Notes: a model not told the origin generated them from the sequence alone. 64,000 bases of DNA from Flaccisagitta enflata (GCA_965153355.1 OZ231127.1:40486001-40550000); one strand, 5' to 3'; shown: positions 37,030-59,250, counted from the first letter of the stretch. A program made the numbers and translations.

Positions 37030-39370
37030 CTAGCAAAGTTATCTCTTTCGTTCTTTCTTTTATTCCATTTTCTTTTCTTTTGTCTTTTCTTTTCTTTTGT
37101 CGTTTTCTTTTCTTTTATCTTTATCTTGACCTTTTATTTTCCTCACACGTTCACAAACAAGCGCGCTCCAATTCTAGCATCCCAGAACCATTGTAATCAC
37201 ACATGCACTTGCACAAGTTGTCTGGTTTTACTCCACTTCTTTTTTAGTCATGGAGAATGAAGTAGAGTGACGCCCACACTTTTTTCAAAAAATATACAGA
37301 CTCATCCGGTGCCGTCCATCCCACGAAACGCCTCATCTGATGAAATATGACGCGTCAACCCTTCTGCTTCTATTGTTGGTTTTAAAAAGTGGAAAATGCT
37401 CATACAATGCATCTATAAACGAGCCATTAAATCCGGTTTTTATGCAAGTAGATACAATTTTTATCATAATTGAATCATTAAAGTTGAACAATCAAAAATG
37501 AATTATTAAAATTGAATAATCAAAATTGAATTATGAAGTTGTTTGGATCAATAGATCATTTATGTACACGTCATTTTTCGACAGATTTGGCATTTCGTCT
37601 ATCTTTGCTATAAAACCATGATTCTGTGAAAGTGTAGACGCGACTTTCGATGAAACTGCATAAGGCTGAGAGTCGGTAGGTTTTGAGTTTTAACCAGAGT
37701 TCGGAAGTATGCGGTTTTATCCCATTGTGGAAGTTCTCTGTCCATCGGCAGTCCGGTGGGCGACTCCCTCTTTTCTCCTTTCCCTCCCTCTTCTCCGCCC
37801 ATCCTTCTTCCAAACTGCTGTAGGTAGTCATTTTCGGTTTCTTAATTACTGTTTTAAAAGTTTTGATGAGAGCCTTATTTTATCAAAAAAGGGCTGAATT
37901 GAAAAAGAAATCAAAAAGTTTCTAGCGAGTCGTTCTCGAGTCAGTCATATTTTAAAGTGAACCAGGAGGAGATGGCTTTAATCTGGCATAAACGGGCTAT
38001 CTTCCTCCCGTCGGCCTCGTCAGGTGGAATATGCGTTTCTGTTTCGACATTCCTTGATAAAATTGAAATCGATCAAAAACAGTAAAACAAAAGTTCTTCT
38101 TTTTCCTCGTTAAAACGCTTTCCGTGTTATATTTGAATGGTGCATCGCTGCTTAATGCAACAGTTTCGACGTCTCTCGGTGAAAATGTTATCGGAGTACA
38201 AATTTCATATGATGTAATAGTTATAGCTGGGTATAGAATATTCTGATGTGATAATCCTAATTGAGTGATAGTATATGAATTGATAGCTTTGATAGATGAT
38301 TCATTTAATAACACCGTTTGTCCTTGAATTGGGTGCATTTTGCTTCGCTGTCTCCGCGTTGTCTCCAATTACACGACGTATTAATTGACGAGACGTAACG
38401 AATCGTACATACGCTCTTTCATGTAAACGCGTACATTTGTATGCGGAATCTGTTGACTTAGTTCTTGTTGGCGATGGATTAGGTGTGAAAGTCAATATTC
38501 GTTTAATTGGAGACCGCCTTTACCCGTTCTCTCTCATAACCTGTTCGTTAGAGTAGCGCCGTCCTCCGGTACGTTTTTTTTTTCGAATATTGAGGAAACT
38601 TACTATGATTATTTTAACTTAGCCAAACGATTCGCGTGATTTGAATTTTTTTTAAAAAGACGGTCTAAGAGAGATCCATTTCTTTTCGATAGCCTCTCGC
38701 CGTTTCTTCGTCATCGTCAGTGATATTATTAATATTATTCTTATCTCATCCATTGCTTTTATTTTATTAAGGTGGTTTAGGTTTCAGCTATCATTTTAAT
38801 TTTTACGTCAATCATATTTTGTAAATCTCCTAATTGTACCCTAGCGCTCTCTTTCACGCTCTCTCTCTCTCTCTTTAAGTAAAAGAAAGGTTCTGGGTAG
38901 GTTCTTAGTCATTATACAAACGTAAGCTGTTACATTTTACATCTTTTTTTTTTCTAATAACTACGTCATTCTAGTTAATGAATAAATCCCAAAAATTGAT
39001 CCACGGCGTTGCCCCAGAGAAGGTAGAAACTTGATTCATTGGAGCAAATTATTTGTTTTGCTTTCTCCGTCTTGATCCCAACCGACGACGAATCTCTCGT
39101 CCACGTGCATCTCTGGTTCCGCTTATCTGTTTTACGCTCTTCATGAACTGCTTGGCCTGGCAAGTCGACATCACTGGATCGTTGACTTCAATTCGTCGTC
39201 GCTTCAGAGTTCATCCCCTGACATAAACCTCCAGCTTCTAATGACGCTTCAGCCATTGAGACGGTTGTCTTAGTTAAGTTGAATCTCTATTTGTCTGGAA
39301 CCCAACCCATCCATCAGTTAGAGCACTTCTTTTCCCAAGATCAAGAGGAGGTTAGTGAGTTGTCCTCACT
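37030..39370. other. intergenic span between AP-1 gamma and CoREST
   Basis: No established gene. One minus-strand frame at 38368-37997 (123 codons, starting METTRRQRSKMHP) has a non-repetitive composition and could be an exon or a decayed gene, but there is no domain or splice support. The last part may be the CoREST promoter/5' UTR. Confidence 0.4.
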
Positions 39371-39377
39371 TGACAGG

Positions 39378-39422
<45 letters not shown>
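39378..39422. repeat. (CT)n tract upstream of the CoREST start
   Basis: CT dinucleotides ending 33 bp before the ATG, likely in the 5' UTR or proximal promoter. Confidence 0.9.
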
Positions 39423-39426
<4 letters not shown>

Positions 39427-39454
39427 AACACACCACGCATCGACGCGAGTATCA

Positions 39455-41653
39455 ATGGTCGTCGGTGGTCGACACCTCGGCGGGGGTGGCGGAGGAGGAG
39501 GAGCCGGCGGAGGTAGTGGTGTCAGTGGCGGAGATGATGTAGGAACTCGCGGTCGACGTTCGCGCGCCAACTCGCCTTTGGTGCCTCCCAACGGCGTTCT
39601 TACTCCGACGGCGGCGGCTAACCAAAACGTCAACTCTTCCTCCTCCTCATCATCACCCTCTTCAATCTCGTCCTCTTCCCCTTCAGCGGCTTCCGGTCAA
39701 TGCTCAAAGATCATCGATTCGACTTCGAACACGACGACGACGGCCAAAGCCGATTCGACCAAAAACTCAACCGACTCTTCTTCAAATTCTTTCCTCAAAT
39801 CTTCATCATCATCATCATCATCGGCGATGTCGGAAACTGTCAAGGCTGCCGGCGGCGGATCTAGCAGCAATGGCGGAGGCGGTGGCGGTAGTAGAAGAAG
39901 TATTTCCCCCCTGCCCCACTCACATCACGCTCCCCCTATCGATCCCGATCTAAGATCGAAAAACAATAGCGGAGATCGAGGAGCAAGAGGAGGAGGAGGA
40001 GGAGGAGATCTTTTGTCGCTCGGCGGTGGGAATTCGCCATCGGCTTCGGGAAATGTCTCTCATCACGCTTCCCATCATCTCCTTCCTCCCTCAACGCCTT
40101 TGCATCATCATCACCATCATCACCATCATCATCATCATGGCGACAGTGACTCGGACGCAGAATCGGATTCCGGTGGGTCTCTACAACTAACGCGAATTCT
40201 CTCATGGTTGTAGCGTTTTGCCTATTGTACATTGGTGATTCTGATGGCAGCAGTCGGTGTACCCGCTAGCCTTATCAAAGGGGTCCTGTGTACAGGGGAC
40301 GCTACAATGCTCTGTATTTTCTGCGCTCCTTTTAACATGCTCTCTTCTCACATTTTGACTTGCCAATGGCGATGCGCCTCTTATCCATTCTCTTCTTATC
40401 CATTCTCTAGAGAGCCTCTTCTTTCACTTTTCAATTCAGGAGTACAGAGTGAACTCAACTCGCCCCTTTCTCCCTTGCTTCCTCTATCTTCCTATCCCTT
40501 ACTATTCATGTTTTTCCTCCTCCTCTTCCTCCTTCTCTTCCTCGTCTTTCCTTCGCGGCAGGTATGCGCATCGGGGACGATTATCAGGCGATGATTCCCG
40601 AATTCAATCCGGACTTGAAGCCCGAGTCCAATCACGACGCGATGTTGGTTTGGGCTCCCAAAGCCGACCTCAATGAACAAAAACTCGACGATTACGTCAC
40701 ACTCGCTAAAGAAAAATACGGATACAACGCTGGTTAGATTTTACAGGCGATCACCTCCATATTTTCACCTTGATGACCCCTTCCCCGTATTGAAACCCAC
40801 ACAGAAGAGTTCATGCTTACCTTTCTTTCTTCCATACGCTATTGTTTTGCGTTGCACCTTCACTCGCGTCATGCTTCTCAGAGTTTCCTTGCTCTGTTAT
40901 GTTATGTCGTCGATTTAATTTTCTCTGACTTTTCCTGTCCTCATTGTAGTTAGCCGTTTTCATGGTCCCCCATCTGTAGTGAATCCATTATGCTGCTTTT
41001 TGTTTTGGTGATTTCATGTCCTATGTTTGCTCCTTAATCTGATCAGTACCATCCTCTACGCCTCGTTCAACACCCCTTTTCACCCGCTCTATACCCTTCC
41101 AACTACCCCATTTAGAGCAAGCGTTGGGTATGTTGTTCTGGCACAAATACAACGTGGAACGGGCGATGACGGACTTGGCCAATTTCACGCCTTACCCCGA
41201 CGACTGGTCCGTCGAAGACAAAGTCCTCTTTGAACAAGCCTTTAGCTTCCACGGAAAGGTCTTCCATAGAATCAGGTACAATACTGCGTGGAAGGCTCTA
41301 CTGGGTGTTTTGTTTTTGTTAACTGGGCAGTGGACACCCTCCTCACGTGTTGTATATGTCTTAAATGTCGTAAATGTATGATTGTATGAATCAAGTCAAT
41401 CGTACGTACGTTCGATTTATGATGATAACGATGATAATGATGTTAGTAGAAATGAATATCTCAATAGATGTCATTCATGTCAAACGAACCAGGCAAATGT
41501 TGCCGGACAAATCGATCGCATCTCTCGTCAAATATTATTACTCGTGGAAAAAGACTCGATTCCGAACTTCGGTAATGGACCGACAGGCGCGCAAACTCCA
41601 AGCTGGCGCCATGGAGGAACCGGATCCCAACATTGATGAAAATGCCAATGCAG
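39455..41653 (+). CDS. RCOR: REST corepressor (CoREST), N-terminal four exons
   Basis: Exons 39455-40172, 40562-40732, 41116-41275, 41493-41653 with phases 1,1,2,1; 403 codons plus one base. Exon 1 is Gly/Ser-rich low complexity with a poly-His run and an acidic [11 protein letters not shown] end. Exon 2 ([36 protein letters not shown]) plus exon 3 ([20 protein letters not shown]) form the ELM2 domain. [40 protein letters not shown] and SWKKTR form SANT1. CoREST bridges LSD1 and HDAC1/2 in repressor complexes. The last exon ends with a GCAG|GTACATGG donor, so more exons are expected; the second SANT domain was not found before the next gene. Confidence 0.93.
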
Positions 41654-41738
41654 GTACATGGGCCTCTATGGCCATAGACAGACAAAGGTTTAAAGCTCAA
41701 GCGTAAAAGTGCTATATTTTCTTATGACGCTAACCCTA

Positions 41739-41936
41739 ACCCGCGACGCTCATGAGCGGGTGCATGTTGCTCACTTACTGAAACATAAACCCTAACCTCC
41801 AAACCCTAACCCTAACCTCCAAACCCTAACAAGCCCTAGCCTTATCCCTGACCCTAACCTTAGCTCCTTGGAGGCATATGTTGCGGGTTAGGGTTAGGGT
41901 TGGAGTTGAGAGGTTAGGGTTTGGGTTAACCCTAAC
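41739..41936. repeat. interstitial telomere-like repeats in both orientations
   Basis: CCCTAA-rich stretches (CCCTAACCCTAACCTCCAAA) at 41739-41860, then TTAGGG-rich (GGGTTAGGGTTAGGGTTGG) at 41885-41925, closing with AACCCTAACCC. Degenerate, and head-to-head rather than a terminal array. Confidence 0.85.
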
Positions 41937-42883
41937 CCTTTTAGGAAAGTGAATGGGAAGGGATGAGAAGGAGATTCAAACATCACTGAAAATGTATGTG
42001 TAGGGGATAGAGAAAACTGGGATTGAGTATCAAGTGATGAATGTCCTTATTTCTCGGTCATGGTCCTTTCCAAATTTTAGCTGACGGTCCAATTTTTAGT
42101 TATTCTGAGCTAATTCATCTGTACCTGTTGGTTCTCCGCTGCTTTGGCTGACTATTCGTAATGACCTAAAGCAGAACTGAAGAGGATATAGCTAAATATC
42201 TGGAGTAGGCACGTATAAATGTATCATTTTTAAGATAAAACTATGTAAAAACTGGGGATTTTACGTGTAATAAATTTGTAATGTTTCCTATTTTTTACAA
42301 TTTTGTACATGAAATTTAAAAATTGGGGTGGGGCAAACATGATCGTTTTTCATCTCAGTATGTCCCAAGTGACATGAGCTGAGAAAAAAAATTGACACAA
42401 AATCGATTTATTTGAAGAGATGGAGGCAGGTTTTTATCAATGGAGGGGATGCGCAATTTCGTTAAGAAATAGGCAAAAAATAGTACTTATTTTAATTATC
42501 AAAATATCGAGCAATAAACTGTCCATGCATTGAATGTTACTTGTTACTTGAACAGAACTATTGTTTTCCCGCGAAAGTCGAAAATCTCACAACTTTTTGC
42601 TGTCTCTCGTCTTCATTTTCAGGGTGTCGAGTTTCTCCGTGAATTGTAACGGTTTCGTCATTTCGACTTTTTTAATAGTCCCTAGTGTGTCCCGCCATTT
42701 TGTTTTGTGCCACAAACTGACATCTCACCAAAATAAACGTTATAAACAGTTTCCCATTCAAGAATAGGAAGTTTGTGACCATTGGTTTAGTTCTCGAGTC
42801 ATGTCGCTTCTTTCTTGATCCGATATCTGGAATGAATTGAGAAGACGTTCTAATTGTAACGGTTTCGTCTTTTAGACTTTTTG

Positions 42884-43590
42884 CCGCGTATTTAACGAGT
42901 AAGACATAGCTCCACGAAAACTTCAATAAAAATTCAAAACTACTTGGCCGATTTGGCTAAAATTTGAAATAGAGGTGCTCAAGACACCAATCTGTTACCA
43001 AACCAAGATATATTTGGATACGACCCATCCAGCCAGCCCATCCAGCCTACCAACCAGCCGCGTATTTAACGAGTAAGACATAGCTCCACGAAAACTTCAA
43101 TAAAAACTAAACTACTTGGCCGATTTGGCTAAAATTTGAAATAGAGGTGCTCAAGACACCAATCTGTTACCAAACCAAGATATATTTGGATACGACCCAT
43201 CCAGCCAGCCCATCCAGCCTACCAACCAACCAGCTAACCAACCAAAATGAAAAAAACGCTATAACTTCGGCATTTTTCATTCAATTTAGTTCACTCAATT
43301 TGGTTGAAATTTCATATGAATGATCTGGAAGCCACAGTCTGTAACTAAACCAAGATTTATTTGGATACGACCCAACCAGACAGCCCAACTAGCCTACCCA
43401 CTAACCAGCTAACCAACCAAAATGAAAAAAACGCTTTAACTTAGGCATTTCTCATTCAATTTGGTTGAAATTTCATATGAATAATCTGGAAGCACTAGTC
43501 TGTAACTTGACAATGATATATGGGCACACGTCCATACTAATCAGCCAAACCAGCCCGCCAGCCTATTTACCAACCAGCCAAAGTGGATAG
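42884..43590. repeat. tandem repeat of about 175 bp, four diverging copies
   Basis: The first two copies (about 42884 and 43059 onward) are near-identical: CGCGTATTTAACGAGTAAGAC, ATTTGAAATAGAGGTGCTC, ACGACCCATCCAGCC. Two diverged copies follow (43250-43590), with ACCAACCAAAATGAAAAAAACGC junctions. A stray fragment is at 44840-44890. Confidence 0.75.
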
Positions 43591-43704
43591 TTAAGGAAAA
43601 TTTGATTGGATTGAGAGGTAAAGTATACTAGCTCACAAATGATATCTTGAGCATGTGAAATAATGCGGCATATATTAATTAGTATCAGATTCAAAAGCAT
43701 GAGG

Positions 43705-43915
43705 GCAGAAATCCCAACCTCCAGACCCGAACCCTAGCGTCATGGCCAAAATCCTAGCCTGGAGGCCCAGATCCCAGCCTTGAGTACCAAATCTTAGCCT
43801 CGAGGTTAGGATGTAGGCCCTGAGGCTAGGATTTGGGCTTTGAGGCTGGGATTTGGGCCTCGAGACTGGGATTTGAGCCTCAAGACCGGAATTTAGGCCA
43901 CAAATCTGGGATTTG
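43705..43915. repeat. minisatellite of the nested-palindrome element type
   Basis: CCTGGAGGCCCAGATCCCAG then GAGGCTGGGATTTGGGCCTC units, switching strand sense near 43810. No element ends recognised. Confidence 0.6.
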
Positions 43916-44571
43916 AGGGGGGAAGCCAGCAAACACGTAGCTGGGGTTGCATCGCATGCTTAACGCCGCAAGTCCCCCGTGCGTCATACGTCATGCGCTT
44001 TAAGTAAATGCTATGATATCATGATTTACCACATCGTCAAGGTCATATGTACCTACCTTAATATCGCAATATTAAGACCATATATCCTCACACTTCACAT
44101 TCGTGTAAGAAAATTAATCGAACATGTTGTACGGTAATTCTTTTTATCTCAATATTTTTTTTATGACGCACTAAGCTCGATCGGGGCCTAAGATGAATTC
44201 ATTGATGCACGGATGTTTTACCGCGAATCTGCCATGACTTTTTTTCTCTTCTTACGCTCAAAAAGAAGGCAAAAAACTTTTTTAAAGCAAAAAATTTAAT
44301 AGCGCTGATATCGACGCTCAATCAGCCTTCTGCCTTCCTCTATTGGATACGATTGATGAAATTTTGATCTTCTGAGGTACCCGGGTATACCCCAAGCTGA
44401 GGGCAAATATTACCAAAAGCTGGCCAAAATCTCCATCCGAAGCATGCAGCCACGTTTAAACTGACTTCGGGAAACGGCGGGCCAGCTCATACTAATTTTA
44501 CAATGTTTTATAGCAATAATATATACATTGCAAAAGACGAAAGACCGCAAAAAATCAATAATAGAAAAATA

Positions 44572-44647
44572 TGACGGACCGACCAACCGACCGACCGACC
44601 GACCGACCAACGGACGGTCAAACCGAGGTGTAGAGTCGCGACTAAAA
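44572..44647 (-). mobile_element. hairpin element, terminal fragment
   Basis: ATGACGGACC(GACC)n and GGTGTAGAGTCGCGACTAAAAA; the hairpin loop is deleted, leaving GTCGCGAC. Confidence 0.6.
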
Positions 44648-45095
44648 ACCACGATTTATATTTTAAATGAGGTATTTGAAGATACCTGTACCATGCAACT
44701 CATTTTATTGAATAATCCTCATCACTGCCTTCTACCACAATCGGCGCCAACATGAAAAAATGGGATAATTTTGCCAGTTTGATTTAGCAAAAACTCAGTA
44801 AAATGTCTCAAAATAGAATGTAAAAAGACAGCACGTGCTTATGGGCCAAACCAGCCTACCACCTAACCAGCCAGCAAGAATCGACAAAACGAAAAGATTT
44901 GACCAATTTCGGTCGATTTGACTGGAATTAATGAATGAAAAAAAACCAAAACAAATTAAAAAAAAACAAACTGAAACACAATTACTGGAAATATAGCACA
45001 CAATCATAGTAATGGTGAAGTTATATTTGAATTAATACTATCAAACTAGCCTAATTCTAAAAATAATTTTATGAAACAGATAAGACTATTACGTA

Positions 45096-45510
45096 CACTC
45101 TTTATTTTTTTTAAGGACCAGTTATTTTTTTCTGAGGCTGGGATGTCCTTAAATTTTTGCAAATTCCAGGCTGAAATGTTCTTAAGGTGTCCTTAATACT
45201 TTTCTGTAATTTTTTTACAATTGTTTTGTACATTGATATAATTAATGTACAGTATAAGGTAATACAAGTTACATATGACAGTGACTGCTGATCATAGCAA
45301 AATTGAAGTTTATTTCACAAGACAAATTGTTTTTTTTATGAATGCGACTATTTTCTCAAAAAATTCGTGTAAAAACAGTTAAAACTATAAATCAAAAATC
45401 AATGTTGTACAAATCTGAGGCTGGGCTTCGTCCTTAAAATGTCCTTAATTTTTAGTAAGATTTCAGCCTCAATGTCCTATAAACTTTGTCCTTACTCAAA
45501 ATAAAGAGTG
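45096..45510. mobile_element. TA-flanked MITE (mariner-like)
   Basis: CACTCTTTATTTT at the left and AAAATAAAGAGTG at the right form 13-bp TIRs, each next to a TA dinucleotide (45094-45095, 45511-45512). Next come AAGGAC and GTCCTT, also inverted. 415 bp, non-coding, Tc1/mariner-type by its ends. Confidence 0.7.
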
Positions 45511-45618
45511 TATGTTTTAATCATAGCATCATCTGTATACACCATGCATGGAAAAATCCGAGACAAAATCAACACTAGTCAGTAATCTCAACTACCTGCG
45601 TTGAATTCGCTGTCTGAA

Positions 45619-46176
<558 letters not shown>

Positions 46177-46479
46177 TTGCTATCGATCGTTCGTCTCTCG
46201 CTCTCCATCTACCGTTCGACCGCTTTCACTCACTCACGCGCATATCTTCGGTCTCTTCTGTGCGTCTTCACTTCCTCTTCTTCCTCCCGCTCCTCTTCCT
46301 CTTCCTCCTGCTCCTCTTCGCCGTCGACGGCGCGTCCTCGCAGCAACAAAACTCGGAGCACCTCGCCGAAGAGATTAGAGCAAATCCAACCGCTTCAGGT
46401 CTTCAGTACGAAGGAAGCTCCTCTCAAGCCAGCATCAGCCTTTCATCTTTCAGGAACACACCAAACTTAAAACAGAAAA

Positions 46480-54136
<7,657 letters not shown>

Positions 54137-54139
54137 GTA

Positions 54140-57050
54140 AGGAGGGATTGGAAACCGGTGGAGGAACTATAATTTTTCCGTTGAAGTTGAGTGTCTCTCG
54201 TGGGCCATCTCGCGCGTGCGAGATTCCTCAATCAAGGCGGAAGAATACATTCAACAAGAAAAACAAAAAGACATCTTCAGATTTTCTTTTTTCCACTCAT
54301 CGCCACACAAACAAAACCTTTTAAATCTCTGAAAACGATTACAATAAGACCCGATCATTTAGAGAAGAAAATGACAAATACGATTTGAGGTCACATACTG
54401 TCCGATTTTAACGTAAGCGTCTGCTAGAAGGGGGGTGTGAACAAAATCCGCACACCGCTTTTTTTGATAGACTCATTTTGCTATTGAAGATTAGAAGGAT
54501 GGGGAGCAGGGAGGAAGAGTGAAGGGGCGATGAGTTTCTAATGGCGGTGGTACCGAGTGGCGTTTTCAATAAGGGCCATTTGGGGGGTGTCGCATTGCGC
54601 CGGGGGTGAGAAAGCTGAGATATCTTGGCGTTTTTGTCCCTTTCCTTCCGCGATACCCTTTTGTTTTCGTGAGCATCGATCGTGAATTCGATCTTTTTCC
54701 CGTGGGACAAGTGCTGCCATCACTCGTTGTCCGATCTTTGCTTGGCTACATAGCTTTCTTTCTTCCTGGTCTGAGAAAACAAAAGAACTTACGTTGTCGG
54801 ATTGTTATGAAAGAAATGCCAGTGAAATATTAACATCTGATTTTTACGCGGCTTTTCAAAAGAAATAACATCCATTTATTTTCACGAAGATGAATCATAT
54901 TCAGAGACCTCAAAAATAAGGACATTGTTTTATGTAAATAGGACTTACGCAAACTATTCAGATCTACGTTTACCGAATCGTTGCTTCCATCATCTTCTGT
55001 CTATCTTTTTAAATGTCTACTTTTCTTCTTACTCCATTTTTCATTTCTCGTTACCAAAAATTTTAGAGGTTTAATTAGAAGATCCTGTATGTAACACCTA
55101 ATTCGATTCAAACGGATCTTATTTCACACGAATCATAAGAACAGAATAGATCACTCGGATAAATGATCTAGCACGAAAAAAAAAAAGAACAAGAAAAAAA
55201 CTTATGTGTTCCCCATGATACAACAATAAAGAAAAAGGCATGGCTTCACGAATAAAAAAAGAAATTGTCACATGAAAATAAAAGGCGCTTGATTCATTTA
55301 CCATCTAAAACGATTGAAGACAAGTCAGAGGTCGGAGGGCCTCAAAACCGCACTATACCAATAAAGAACGATATTATTCCATCCATATATTCAAGCGGAT
55401 TTCTAATAAGTATTATTAGAACAAAATAAACTCAAAGAGCATTCCTAATTGTCCAAACAACATAAAAACGCTCTCTCATACACACTACACATTTTTATGT
55501 CGTATAAACATAAATAACAACAACAAACAAAAACGATTATCATAGTAAGAGCCGCGAGCCGGTTGTACTTTGATAAAAGAAAAAAACTCGCTATTGAAAT
55601 TTAGAATTGATAATAAATTATACATTGTCGCTGCATGATGGCTTCAGGAGGGCATAATATTCTCATGAATGTGTTATGATGAATTTTTATATTGTATTTG
55701 TGTCACAAAATACATCGTTTCCGCTTGTGAAAAAAAAGTCTAACTTCAACTTAGCCTTTTTGAGCTTCGTTCAGTGCGTGTGGAATGGTAAGACAGATCA
55801 TCTAGCTAGATTGAGGTCACGATCTCGTAATCTCTGCTGCTCGAGAATCGATAAAGCGTTCGAGGTCTTTTGGGAGATGTGCTTGTAACGCCATCTTGTT
55901 TTTAGGCACCGGAAACATGACAGGCTAAAGCTGCGTTCGCGTGCAAGTTTTGGATCTTATAATCCTAAGTTCCAAATGCAAATAATCTACAAAGCAAAAT
56001 CCAGATTGGTGCTTATGACATTTCACAGCTTATATTTCCACAGCGAGGTTCCTTTTGCTTAGTCAGTCCTACATATTTCTTACCCACAGTAAGCGTGCGA
56101 AGTTGTGCAGAGCAAGAGGCAGGGCCGCAGTAAGTAGGCGAAGTGGTGCACACAGCGATCTGTATAGCAAATATCGTGATCAAAACAATAGCAAGCGGTA
56201 TGACTACAGCAAGAGAACAAAGTGGTGCAGAGCAATGTACAGAGCATGTGGCGTAACAGTAGGATGTGAGAAAAGTTGTAAAGAGTAAGCGGCTTGGCAG
56301 TGGCAAGTGACGTGGCAATAACCATAGCTTCAATAAAACTGGCCATTTTCAAGAAACTTATCTCATTCTCTTAGAAGAAGTACTTAAAATTATCATCTAG
56401 AAAAACTAATTTGAAACTAATCTGAAATTAAGAATGTTTGGAAAGATCTTTGAAAGAACTTTCATTGAAGATAAGTCTCGAATTCGAAGCTCAAACAGTT
56501 TAGAAATTCAAGTAATCAGTAAAAGTTTAAGTTGACGCCAGGCCTCTTGATTGTTCTTTTCTGCCGACAAGCAAAAATTTTCCCCTGAAAGCTGCCAATT
56601 TAACTTGAGGGTGGGGGTCAATGGAAAAAAGAAGGGGTCCAGATTTCATTGCAGACACCGCTGGTTAGTCGACTTTGGCCTGGCCACTGCCCACAAACCC
56701 CTGCCAAGCTAGTAACGGCTCTCATCTCCACCGTAATGTTACCACTTATCAGCGTAAGCAGTTTCAAAACTCGTAGCTCCAATATTTCTAACATTGTGAT
56801 TTTTTTTCAGTGATTGTATCATCAATATCTATTTTTCGACGGGCGGCTTCATGAAACCCATGATGATGTTGATAATTTTTACATGCGATTAGGATTTTCC
56901 TTTTTTCAGTTCACAACATAAAGGACTAAGTTGTTATTATACTTTAATTCAAACTCACAGTTTTCCGAATCAACTAGGTTATGCAAGGGCAGTAATCGTA
57001 AAAATACAATATGCAAATGATATCAATGCTGACTGCAGTTACCATCATCT
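54140..57050. other. no gene seen
   Basis: Probable 3' UTR of the coiled-coil gene at the start, then unique sequence. Around 56090-56300 there are loosely repeated GCAAG/GTGGTGCAGAGC motifs. No convincing coding. Confidence 0.45.
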
Positions 57051-57055
57051 CCATT

Positions 57056-57141
57056 TCGATCTTCTCCTTCTTTTTCTTCTTCTTTTTCTTCTCTTCTTCT
57101 TCTTCTTCTTCTTCTTCTTCTTCTTCTTCTTCTTCTTCTTT
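57056..57141. repeat. (CTT)n microsatellite
   Basis: CTT trinucleotides; a short GATTATGGTC tandem follows at 57301-57340. Confidence 0.93.
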
Positions 57142-57799
57142 CATTGGGACCTGCCGACATCTCCCTTTCCCTGCCAAGAAGCGGCGCTGCTCGCTGCTCC
57201 AAAATCTAGAGGCCTGGTTGACGCTATGGTTAGCGAGTGAGAGCAGTAATATTTGTGAGAAGATTAATTTCTTTACTTTCTATTGAGCCGATGAGCCGCT
57301 TATGGTCGATTATGGTCGATTATGGTCGATTATAGACGATAGGCAGTATTAATCAGTAAATTGAGACTCTTAACGCCAATTTGAATATTAATTCAGCTTC
57401 ATAGAGAATGCTCGTCATAGACTCGACTAAGGCAACGATGTTTTGGGATGATGTTTTCATGATGAAGGCAACACCATGAGCACCATAGCATCAAATTAAA
57501 GTTCCAAGTGACTCAAATGTGAGATCATCAATGGAGGAATCCAGTTTACTCAAAAAATAATATTTCATGTGACTCAAATGCTAAATCAACAAATCATGAA
57601 TCATACAGACTGAAATAGTAAGTCAATGTGAATATTAAGTGTCCCTTGTCACCAAACATAATATTCCAAGTGACTCAAATGTTAAGTTGCCAAATCGTGA
57701 ATCCTAGAAACTCAAGTGTCAAGTCATTGTGAATATTAATCAACTATTAAGTTTTCATCCTTTGTCACCAAATTTTATATTTCAAATGACTCAAATAGC

Positions 57800-57802
<3 letters not shown>

Positions 57803-57850
<48 letters not shown>

Positions 57851-57981
57851 TGATTAATATTCCTCTCGACTCAAACAGCGTAACTACTAACAGAATACAG
57901 AGAGAGAAATTGACTTGATTTGATAAATAATGTCAAACAAAACAAATACATTTTTTCACATATATAAGCCATAACTGTGAT

Positions 57982-58025
<44 letters not shown>

Positions 58026-58026
58026 T

Positions 58027-58056
<30 letters not shown>
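57803..58056. repeat. (AG)n tracts at the degenerate edge of the satellite
   Basis: AG tracts at 57803-57846 and 57984-58056; the sequence between and before has weak matches to the satellite (GACTCAAATG, TTAATATTCC). Confidence 0.8.
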
Positions 58057-58059
<3 letters not shown>

Positions 58060-58060
<1 letters not shown>

Positions 58061-58767
58061 TATTTGTTAATTAATATTCCGACCAACTCAAACAGTGTGA
58101 CTTCAGCAAAAATACAAAATGTTTCAACTGGATTGTACCTGAGATTTACTCTAGATAACTGATGTGATCTTAAGTGGATAGAATAGCTGAGTCAAGATGA
58201 ATATTTCACCATTGCTGATGTGTTTGAGTCAATATGAATATTTCCTCATATTTATAGTAGCAGTTAATATTCAAATCATCGCAAATAGTGTGATAACAAC
58301 CAAAATAAAAAAATTTGATTAGAATTGAACTTAAGATTAACTCTGGATGACTGAAGTGATCTGAAAAGCAAGAAGTGAGTGAGTCGATATGAATATTTAC
58401 CATCTGTGTTGTGTCAATCAGTATTCCAATTAATTCAACTAATGTTAATCCAGAGAGAGAGAGAGTTTCATCAGGATTGAACTTCAGATTTAATCTGGAT
58501 AACATAAGTGATCTTAATTGGACAGAAAAGCTGAGTCAAGGTGAATATTTTACCATTTGTGATGTGTATTGTAACATTAATATTACAAATTCAAATCTCT
58601 CTAACAGTGTGATAACATCCATAATACAAAAAGTTTGATTAGAATTGAACTTAAGATTAACTCTGGATGACTGAAGTGATCTGAAGCATGAAGTGAGTGA
58701 GTCAATATGAATATTTTACCATCTGTGTTGTGTCAATCAGTTTTCCAATCAACTCAACTAAATGTAG

Positions 58768-58833
<66 letters not shown>

Positions 58834-59202
58834 AGATGTTTGTTATCTCTTGTATGTCAATTAATATTCCCACTGACTCAAACAGTGTGACTTCAGCCAA
58901 AATACAAAATGTTTCATCAGGATTGAACTTCAGATTTAATCTGGATAAAAGAAGTGATCTTAATTGGACAGAAAAGCTGAGTCAAGGTGAATATTTCATT
59001 ATAGTTGTAGTAACAATTAATATTCAAATTGACCCTAACAGTGTGACAATATCCAGAATACAAAAAGTTTGATTAGAATTGAACTCAAGATTAACTCTGG
59101 ATGATTGAAGTGATCTAAGAGCATGAAGTGAGTGAGTCAATATGAATATTATACCATCTGTGATGTGTCAATGAGTATTCCAATTAACTCAACAAATATT
59201 GC

Positions 59203-59250
<48 letters not shown>

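Noticed and set aside
55915-55960. Alternative last exon for the coiled-coil gene (acceptor catgacag, short KAAFACKFWIL-type end)
   Set aside because: Weaker pyrimidine tract and farther away than the candidate at 54104.
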